The notes beneath the pieces are model-generated. The model saw only the letters and a list, made by a program, of their open reading frames with translations, was not told the origin of the DNA and made no database searches. Shown here piece by piece: positions 1 through 5,029 of a stretch of DNA of 7,174 bases. Source of the DNA: Oscillospiraceae bacterium (lineage in GTDB: Bacteria; Bacillota; Clostridia; Oscillospirales; Oscillospiraceae); contig WRMX01000078.1 of assembly GCA_009776905.1 (NCBI GenBank), positions 1-7,174 of the forward strand. The letters are read 5' to 3'. Within the stretch, counting starts at the first letter, position 1. Each line of letters opens with the position of its first letter. A program made the position numbers and the translations under genes.

Positions 1-277
1 CATCTGTCAATAATAAAAGCGTCAATTGAGGCAAAAAATTTCAGATTGTTTCAGAAATTATTATTATAGATTATTGTAGCGGCGACGGCTTCTGAAATAT
101 TGCGCAATATTGTTTCATATAAACCCTTGACATCACGACGGCCAAAATGTATCATATAGATGATTTTTCCAGATGCAGTTACAAACTTTATTACCTCTTT
201 TATTACCCCCTTTTTTCCTGACAAAGTCGTTTTTATGCGAATCAAAGCATACGAAAACAGGCGTGAAAATCAAAGCG
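1..277. other. AT-rich stretch without a convincing gene
   Basis: No supported coding region lies here. The only open frame of note is on the minus strand (51-245, 64 codons). It would need a TTG start at 245 and has no visible Shine-Dalgarno sequence upstream of that start. Its product would be basic and hydrophobic (start LIRIKTTLSGKK, end IIYNNNF) and matches no family I recognise, so I do not call it. The stretch is clearly richer in A and T than the rest of the window and carries several TTTCA/TGAAA words and one perfect palindrome, listed separately. It is probably an intergenic region reaching into a neighbour outside the window. Confidence 0.5.
96..111. repeat. Perfect 16-nt palindrome AATATTGCGCAATATT
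   Basis: The 16 bases read the same on both strands. The symmetry continues imperfectly outward: TGAAA (93-97) on the left faces TTTCA (113-117) on the right. The word ATTGTTTCA occurs at 109-117 and again at 45-53, and TTTCAGA is repeated at 39-45 and 49-55. This could be an operator-like site or a small hairpin. No adjacent gene in the window is clearly its target. Confidence 0.4.
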
Positions 278-305
278 TTGCATTTTTTGCGATATGTGTT
301 ATAAT
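278..305 (+). promoter_or_regulatory. Extended -10 promoter, probably for tRNA-Gly
   Basis: A perfect TATAAT lies at 300-305, preceded by TG one base upstream (297-298), giving the full extended -10 pattern TGnTATAAT. A weak -35 candidate TTGCAT is at 278-283 with a 16-base spacer. Transcription would start near 312, about 100 bases before the tRNA at 413. No gene lies between, so the tRNA is the likely product, with a 5' leader removed by RNase P. Confidence 0.65.
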
Positions 306-412
306 AAGAGCAACATAAGATAAGGCGTTGGTATTAAAGCGTTTTTGGGCATAGAGACAAGCAAATATATTGGTTTCAGCAAGTGCGCAACAACCGATCG
401 GGCAACAAATTT

Positions 413-486
<74 letters not shown>

Positions 487-543
487 AGTTTTGTTATTTG
501 AGACCGCTGCCAACGAGGTTTGGTGGTATTTCGTCAATCCCAT

Positions 544-614
544 GTAGGGGCGATTAGTAATCGCCCGCATTCCTGCAGGGCATTCCTTTTTGGGCGATTG
601 GTAATCGCCCCTAC
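544..614. repeat. MITE-like inverted repeat made of two small palindromes
   Basis: The left arm (544-566) and right arm (592-614) are 23-nt inverted copies of each other, differing at only two adjacent central positions. Each arm is itself a palindrome: GGGCGATTA, one base, TAATCGCCC at 548-566, and GGGCGATT, GGT, AATCGCCC at 592-610. The spacer contains the direct repeat GCATTCC (567-573 and 580-586) flanking CCTGCAGG. Short elements with a GGGGCGATT...AATCGCCCC core are, to my knowledge, common dispersed intergenic repeats in many bacteria. It lies between the tRNA and the Nudix gene and has no coding potential. Confidence 0.8.
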
Positions 615-713
615 GTATGAATTTGTGGACAGTATATGCGAGATATGTATTGCGCATATGCTGTTCATGTTGCGTTAAAGGTCCTGGACAGATATGAATT
701 AAGGAGCGTTTTT

Positions 714-1250
714 ATGGATTTTTTTGAGAAGCAAGTCGAGACGAAAACCGTTTATAGGGGGTTGATCGTTAACATCAGGAGCGATGTTGCGGAGATACAA
801 AATGGCAACCGCGTCCCGCGAGAGGTGGTCGAGCATCCCGGGGGTGTCGGGATCGTCCCCGTGACCGCAGACAACAAGGTTTTGATGGTGCGGCAGTACC
901 GTTATCCGATGGAAGAGGAGCTGCTGGAGATTCCTGCCGGCAAGCTGGACGAATGCGAGGAGCCCGTCGATTGCGCTATCCGCGAGCTGTCGGAGGAGAC
1001 CGGTTGCACTGCGGGGAGGATCGTCGATCTGGGCGCTATTTATCCGTCGCCCGGTTTTTGCAAGGAGACGCTTTTTCTGTTTCTTGCTTTGGATTTGCAG
1101 GAGGGCGCGATGCATCTTGATGATGATGAGCTGCTCAGCGTGGAGGCTGTGGAGATTTCGGAGCTTATGGAGCTTATCATGGCGAATAAGCTGCCTGATG
1201 CGAAATCGATCATCGGCATCATGAAGGCTAAGGAATATTTGGGGCTTTAG
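714..1250 (+). CDS. nudF: Nudix hydrolase, ADP-ribose pyrophosphatase type
   Basis: The 178-residue protein probably hydrolyses ADP-ribose to AMP and ribose-5-phosphate in the cytoplasm, cleaning up free ADP-ribose. It has a perfect Nudix box at residues 76-98: G76, E82, R90, E91, E94, E95, G97, with glutamates that bind divalent metal. Downstream is the YPSPGF segment (110-115), and prolines at this distance are typical of ADP-ribose-specific members. The N-terminal part, with VEHPGGVGIVPV (39-50) and VRQYRYP (59-65), also matches this subfamily, and the length fits NudF-type proteins (about 180 residues). ATG 714 is chosen because AAGGAG at 701-706 lies 7 bases upstream; the in-frame ATG at 636 has no such site and would add 26 atypical residues. 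It appears monocistronic. The exact substrate is inferred from family features. Confidence 0.9.
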   Translation: MDFFEKQVETKTVYRGLIVNIRSDVAEIQNGNRVPREVVEHPGGVGIVPVTADNKVLMVRQYRYPMEEELLEIPAGKLDECEEPVDCAIRELSEETGCTAGRIVDLGAIYPSPGFCKETLFLFLALDLQEGAMHLDDDELLSVEAVEISELMELIMANKLPDAKSIIGIMKAKEYLGL

Positions 1251-1297
1251 CGACTCGCAACATCAATAATAAGCAAGATATAATCAGTCGCTAAGGC
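1244..1297. repeat. 12-bp inverted repeat across the Nudix stop codon
   Basis: GCTTTAGCGACT (1244-1255) pairs with AGTCGCTAAGGC (1286-1297), including one G-T pair, around a 30-nt loop. The left arm contains the TAG stop of the Nudix gene. There is no T-run after the right arm, so it is not a standard terminator, though it could still protect the mRNA 3' end. The loop contains a perfect TATAAT (1279-1284), so the symmetry might instead be an operator around a promoter. Confidence 0.5.
1255..1284 (+). promoter_or_regulatory. Candidate promoter for the walRK operon
   Basis: TATAAT at 1279-1284 is a perfect -10 hexamer. The -35 region is poor: TCGCAA at 1255-1260 with an 18-base spacer matches the consensus at only three positions. 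Transcription would start near 1291, inside the right arm of the 12-bp inverted repeat, and give a walR leader of about 155 bases rich in hairpins. It is the best promoter candidate in the gap before walR, but the weak -35 means it may need an activator or be fortuitous. Confidence 0.35.
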
Positions 1298-1302
1298 GCT
1301 AT

Positions 1303-1400
1303 CACCGCGCGAAGCGCGGTGCGCCGGCGCGGAGGCTAAAATTCGTAGGCCGAATTCATTTCGGCCGTAAAGCGAATTAACCGGAGCGCGCAGCGTCCGG
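1303..1400. repeat. Cluster of three hairpins in the walR leader
   Basis: Three consecutive palindromes are visible. The first is CACCGCGC, loop GAA, GCGCGGTG (1303-1321), a perfect 8-bp stem. The second is nested: an outer AATTCG/CGAATT (1340-1345/1373-1378) around GGCCGAA, loop TTCAT, TTCGGCC (1348-1366). The third is CCGGA/TCCGG (1381-1385/1396-1400) enclosing CGC-GCA-GCG with one bulged base. None is followed by a T-run, so they are not obvious terminators. The density suggests accumulated small palindromic repeats or a structured leader. I do not recognise a known riboswitch. Confidence 0.6.
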
Positions 1401-1403
1401 GTT

Positions 1404-1432
1404 GTGGGGGTGGAACCCCCACGTTAGAAAGG
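1404..1432 (+). repeat. Hairpin plus Shine-Dalgarno element, copy 1
   Basis: GTGGGGGT (1404-1411), loop GGA, ACCCCCAC (1415-1422) forms a perfect 8-bp stem and is followed at once by GTTAGAAAGG, whose AGAAAGGA (1426-1433) is the ribosome binding site of the response regulator gene. Bases 1407-1432 match 6635-6660 at 25 of 26 positions; the second copy also lies directly before a gene. The element therefore supplies, or is inserted exactly at, the translation start region. Confidence 0.75.
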
Positions 1433-1445
1433 AATGGCAATTAGT

Positions 1446-2135
1446 ATGGGTAAAACGGTGTTGATTGTTGATGATGAGAAAAACATTGTAGATATTCTCA
1501 GCTTCAACCTTAAAAAAGAGGGGTTTGACATTGTTACGGCTTATGATGGTGAGGCGGCGCTGGAACAGTACGCGCAGCACCGCCCGGGGTTGATTTTGCT
1601 GGATGTCATGCTACCGCTGATCGATGGGTTTGAGGTGTGCCGCAGGATTCGCAAGGCGGATAAGCAGACGCCGATCATCATGCTGACGGCCCGCGAAGAG
1701 GAGACCGACAAGGTCCTCGGGCTTGATTTGGGGGCAGACGATTATATCACGAAGCCGTTTTCGCTGCGTGAGCTGCAGGCCCGCGTCAAGGCGAATATTC
1801 GCAGGACAAGCGTGCAGACGGGCGAGGCATATAGCGGCGAGGCTTCAAGCGGTTTTTTGATTGACCACGAGAGATATGATGCCGTCATCAATGGTGTTGC
1901 GGCTGAGCTTACGCAGCGCGAATATGAGCTGGTCAGTTTTTTGGCGGCGAACCCCGGCAAGGTTTTTTCGCGGGAGGAGCTGCTGCATAACGTGTGGCAA
2001 TATGATTATTTCGGCGATTTGCGGGCTGTCGATGTCGCGGTGAGGAGGCTTCGCGAAAAGGTCGAGGAGGATTCGAGCCAGCCTCGTTATGTCATGACGA
2101 AAAGGGGAGTAGGCTACTACTTTAACGATGAATAA
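1446..2135 (+). CDS. walR: OmpR/PhoB-family response regulator (WalR-like)
   Basis: This 229-residue DNA-binding transcription factor is activated by phosphorylation from the kinase encoded next. The receiver domain (about 1-120) has the acidic pair D9/D10, phospho-acceptor D53 in LLDVMLP, switch T81 and K103 in ITKPF. A winged-helix domain (about 137-228) shows ELTQREYELVSFL, FSREELLHNVW, DVAVRRLREK and the terminal TKRGVGYYF. Length and domain order are typical of the WalR/PhoP group. ATG 1446 (MGKTVLIVDDE) is preferred over ATG 1434 because the AGAAAGGA site at 1426-1433 touches 1434 but lies 12 bases from 1446, and the twin element at 6660 shows a similar gap to its gene. The Wal assignment rests on the neighbouring YycH-like gene; PhoP or another paralogue is possible. 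Confidence 0.88.
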   Translation: MGKTVLIVDDEKNIVDILSFNLKKEGFDIVTAYDGEAALEQYAQHRPGLILLDVMLPLIDGFEVCRRIRKADKQTPIIMLTAREEETDKVLGLDLGADDYITKPFSLRELQARVKANIRRTSVQTGEAYSGEASSGFLIDHERYDAVINGVAAELTQREYELVSFLAANPGKVFSREELLHNVWQYDYFGDLRAVDVAVRRLREKVEEDSSQPRYVMTKRGVGYYFNDE

Positions 2136-3576
2136 AAGTTTAAATATAAAACTCGTTTTCATAATGTTGCTCATCATTGTCCTGCTGATGACCGTGGTGC
2201 TTGTTTTCCTTGTCCGCGGAGTGCAGTCTTTCTACACTTCGCAGTTTTATTCGCAGATGGAGTCTGTTTTTGGGCAGACTGAGCTGATCAACGAGCTACG
2301 CCTCGCTGCGGGGGAGGGCAGCGCGGTCACGCGCATGGAGGAGATTTTGTCGGTTTTTTCCGGCGAGCTGGGCATCGACAGAAGTTCAAGGCATTTCTAC
2401 ATTTTGGATGGCACGACCGGGGAGGTCTTGTCGTCTTCGGACCAGGCGGGCGACAGGCAGATCAGCATTACGCCGAATATTTTATCGGCGCTGCTGGGAA
2501 ACTCTGCTTTGAGAGGGGATTTTCGGACTGCTTATATGGATGTCGCGATTCCGGTTGTTTCTGCTGATGCGGGCGCGCGTTTCGTCGTTTATATTGTCGA
2601 TGATAAGCAGACCGTGCAGAGCTTGAACGCGGAGATTTTCCTTTTGATCCTGGAAGCCGTGCTTATTGGTTTTGTCATTGCTGTCGTAATCAGCTTGGTT
2701 ATTTCAAAGACGTTGCTTTCGCCGATCCAGGGCATGACAACCGCTGCGGAGGCCATGGCCGATGGTGATTTTTCCAGAAAGATCAGGGTCGAGTCTGATG
2801 ATGAGATCGGCATTTTGGCAAAGACGTTCAACGATATGGCTTCGCAGATCGAGTCGATGCTGGAGGAGTTAAAGAAGGCGGAGGTGCTCCGCAGGGAGTT
2901 CGTCGCCAATGTGTCGCACGAGTTGCGCACTCCGCTGACAAGCGTCAGGACTTATGCGGAGACGATGTATGACAATCATGAGATCACGCACGAAACCGAG
3001 GAGGAGTTTTTGCGCGTGATTATTAATGAGAGTGACAGAATGGCGAAAATCGTGCAGGATCTGCTCGAGCTTTCGCGGTTCGATTCGGGTGCGAGCGTGC
3101 TTGCGAGCGAATGGTTTTCCATCGAGCATTCGGTCAGGGACGTTTATGCGGCGATCGCTCTCGAGGCGAAGAAGCGTAACCAAGAGTTGAATCTGGAGCT
3201 TGAGTGGAAGCTGCCTAGGATCAAGGGGGACAGGGCGCGCGTCGAGCAGGTTTTGATGAATATTATGTCTAATGCGTTGAAATATACGCCAGATGGCGGC
3301 AAGATCGATATTTACAGCGGGAGTTCCGGGGGCAAGGTTTGGGTACGGATTGAGGATACGGGGGTCGGGATTCCAAAGGAGGATCTGGCTCGCGTTTTCG
3401 ATAGGTTTTATCGGGTCGATAAGGCGCGTTCGCGCGAGTCCGGCGGAACGGGGCTTGGGTTGTCGATTGCGAAGGAAATCATCACGAAGCATGGCGGGGA
3501 TATCAAGATCGAGAGCACGCAGGGGATCGGGACGTCCGTGACGGTGGTGCTGCCTGTCCTCGGGCCTGTTAGCTAG
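2128..3576 (+). CDS. walK: Membrane sensor histidine kinase (WalK-like, no PAS domain)
   Basis: The 482-residue sensor autophosphorylates on histidine and passes phosphate to the upstream regulator. Visible in order: membrane segment (about 8-30), external sensor domain (31-168), second membrane segment (about 169-193), HAMP domain (about 194-248, with SPIQGMTTAAEAMADGDFS), dimerisation domain with H264 in NVSHELRTPL, and an ATPase domain with N box NIMSNALKY (378-386), G1 box EDTGVGIP (409-416), F box FDRFYRVD (424-431) and G2 box GGTGLGLSIAKE (439-450). All key residues are intact. ATG 2128 overlaps the stop of walR (shared ATGAATAA), which implies translational coupling. Bacillus WalK is about 610 residues with a PAS domain between HAMP and the histidine domain; here HAMP runs almost directly into the histidine domain, so PhoR- or ResE-like sensors remain alternatives. 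Confidence 0.88.
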   Translation: MNKSLNIKLVFIMLLIIVLLMTVVLVFLVRGVQSFYTSQFYSQMESVFGQTELINELRLAAGEGSAVTRMEEILSVFSGELGIDRSSRHFYILDGTTGEVLSSSDQAGDRQISITPNILSALLGNSALRGDFRTAYMDVAIPVVSADAGARFVVYIVDDKQTVQSLNAEIFLLILEAVLIGFVIAVVISLVISKTLLSPIQGMTTAAEAMADGDFSRKIRVESDDEIGILAKTFNDMASQIESMLEELKKAEVLRREFVANVSHELRTPLTSVRTYAETMYDNHEITHETEEEFLRVIINESDRMAKIVQDLLELSRFDSGASVLASEWFSIEHSVRDVYAAIALEAKKRNQELNLELEWKLPRIKGDRARVEQVLMNIMSNALKYTPDGGKIDIYSGSSGGKVWVRIEDTGVGIPKEDLARVFDRFYRVDKARSRESGGTGLGLSIAKEIITKHGGDIKIESTQGIGTSVTVVLPVLGPVS

Positions 3577-3667
3577 GGCGGCCGGGGCGGAGAGGCAGGC
3601 GGTTAAGACTTTTGTCAAAACCTCTATGGGCGGCCGGAACAACCGGGACAACCGGGGCGGAGAGGCA
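3576..3667 (+). repeat. Direct repeats between the kinase and the YycH-like gene
   Basis: GGGCGGCCGG occurs at 3576-3585 and 3628-3637, and the 16-mer CCGGGGCGGAGAGGCA occurs at 3582-3597 and 3652-3667. In the first copy the two words overlap; in the second they are separated by a short internal repeat (AACAACCGG, GACAACCGG). The second copy holds GGAGAGG (3659-3665), the likely ribosome binding site of the next gene. The pattern suggests a local duplication of the translation start region. Confidence 0.7.
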
Positions 3668-3674
3668 TGTCGAT

Positions 3675-4970
3675 ATGTCAGATATGAGGAAAAAAAAGAT
3701 ATTCGAGTGGGCAAAGACCGCGCTCATTGTCCTTTTAGTTGCGAGCGCGTTGCTCATGGGGCGGCAGATCAAGCTTTTCAGCGATTTTTTTGGGTCAATC
3801 CCGCTATTCGGCGGAGTCGCCGACCTTGTCAGGGGAGCTTCGGGAACGGGGAGCGGAGGAGCGAGCGGCGGGACATTCAAAGAGGCCGCGCGTCCTTTGG
3901 CGATTGTTATCAGCAATTCTGACGGCGAAAGATATGGCGTGCAATATGATGCTGATGCGAGAAATGCTGCTTATGACAGGACGAGCAGCATACTTGTCGA
4001 GGCGCTCGGCTCTGCTTCGGAAGCTGTAGAAATCAGCGAAGACGAGTGGCGCGGCTCGTTAATGGGCGCGGGGGTGTATTTTGAATACGCGGTGCCCGTA
4101 AAGCTGTCGGTTTTGGGCGGATGGCTGGGAGCGAAGCTGCCTGATGCCATGGGCGATGAGTCTTTACGCCGTATTTTTGTCGCATTCGGCGATGATATGA
4201 GCAGGCTTTTTTATCAGAACAGCGAGAATTCTTTGTTTTATGTTGCGGATACTGCCGCATCGTCGAGCAAGGCCCAGGAGCTGGATGTCTTCAGCGCGAA
4301 TGGCGCGGTTTTCGCTTTTGAGCTTGGCATTGGCGTTGCGGAAAATGCGCCGTATGTTATTATTTTGCCAAGCACCGATTTTGCCGATATTCGGGCTTCG
4401 GCTGCTGCGAGCGATGATGAGTTATTGGATTTGGTGCAAAATGCCATGGGGCATCAAAATGAGATTTATACGCCATATCGCGACGGCGCGGGGGCATTGA
4501 TACGTGTCGGCGCGCAGTTCCGTATGCAGATAGATACCATGGGGCGAGTCGTATATCGCCGTACGGACACGCTTGTACAGGGAGGCGCGGGAAGGAATTA
4601 CGGAGAGGGCGAGATCATCGAGATGGCGCGTGTGATCGTGGCGGAGACGATTGGGGATGCGTGCGGCAGCGCGGAGGTTTTCTTTGAGTCGTTCTCGTAT
4701 GGCGAGGGGGGTATACAGACTGTATATTTCGGTTACTATTTCGGGGGCGGCCATATAAGTCTGTATGAAGACGGGTATGCGGCCAAGATTTCGTTTGTTG
4801 ATGGGGCTGCCGTTGAGGTTGAGTTGATTTTCAGGGAGTATTTGCAAATGGACGAGTATACTCGTTTGTTGCCTGTCGTGCAGGCGCTTGCGGCGGCGGG
4901 GCAGGAGTTTGTGTTGAGTTATTTAGATTCCGGCGCGTCGATGTTGCAGCCGGCATGGGTGAAGGGTTGA
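3675..4970 (+). CDS. Membrane-anchored YycH-like WalK accessory protein
   Basis: This 431-residue protein has a short basic N-terminus (MSDMRKKK), one membrane segment (about 12-29), and then an apparently extracellular part. A Gly/Ser-rich linker lies at 54-66. The C-terminal third (about 280-425, with MGRVVYRRTD, VYFGYYFGGGHISLYEDG and REYLQMDEYTRLLPVVQAL) recalls the YycH/YycI regulators that bind WalK in Bacillus. This is a resemblance in layout, position and style, not a motif proof. The place directly after a WalRK-like pair is the strongest argument. ATG 3675 is chosen for GGAGAGG at 3659-3665, 9 bases upstream; an in-frame TTG at 3612 would add 21 residues with a GTTGTTG repeat. The likely role is to modulate the kinase at the membrane. 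It could instead be an unrelated envelope protein. Confidence 0.65.
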   Translation: MSDMRKKKIFEWAKTALIVLLVASALLMGRQIKLFSDFFGSIPLFGGVADLVRGASGTGSGGASGGTFKEAARPLAIVISNSDGERYGVQYDADARNAAYDRTSSILVEALGSASEAVEISEDEWRGSLMGAGVYFEYAVPVKLSVLGGWLGAKLPDAMGDESLRRIFVAFGDDMSRLFYQNSENSLFYVADTAASSSKAQELDVFSANGAVFAFELGIGVAENAPYVIILPSTDFADIRASAAASDDELLDLVQNAMGHQNEIYTPYRDGAGALIRVGAQFRMQIDTMGRVVYRRTDTLVQGGAGRNYGEGEIIEMARVIVAETIGDACGSAEVFFESFSYGEGGIQTVYFGYYFGGGHISLYEDGYAAKISFVDGAAVEVELIFREYLQMDEYTRLLPVVQALAAAGQEFVLSYLDSGASMLQPAWVKG

Positions 4971-5029
4971 TGGCGTGAAATGTAACATATGATTTCAATG
5001 TGAGGAATTGAGTGATAGGGGGGGTGCTT
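4971..5029 (+). promoter_or_regulatory. Short gap before glpK with a small inverted repeat and two ribosome binding sites
   Basis: TGAAAT (4976-4981) pairs with ATTTCA (4992-4997) around a 10-base loop. There is no terminator, so glpK is probably co-transcribed with the upstream genes. Two Shine-Dalgarno-like sites are present: GAGGAA at 5002-5007, placed for a GTG at 5012, and AGGGGGGG at 5017-5024, placed for ATG 5030. The second fits the family start better. Confidence 0.35.

Noticed and set aside
51..245. 64-codon minus-strand frame
   Set aside because: It needs a TTG start, has no Shine-Dalgarno sequence, contains the palindrome at 96-111, and resembles no known family.
626..653. Promoter for the Nudix gene (TGGACA 626-631, TATTGC 648-653)
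   Set aside because: The -35 matches 5 of 6 positions but the -10 is poor; another TGGACA at 685-690 is equally unsupported.
1303..1321. Rho-independent terminator after the Nudix gene
   Set aside because: The stem is strong (8 bp, GC-rich), but GCGCCGGCGC follows instead of a T-run.
2869..3714. 281-codon minus-strand frame opposite the kinase gene
   Set aside because: It lies antisense to a clear histidine kinase with intact motifs. Its Arg/Pro/Leu-rich composition is a by-product of the GC-biased codons on the other strand.
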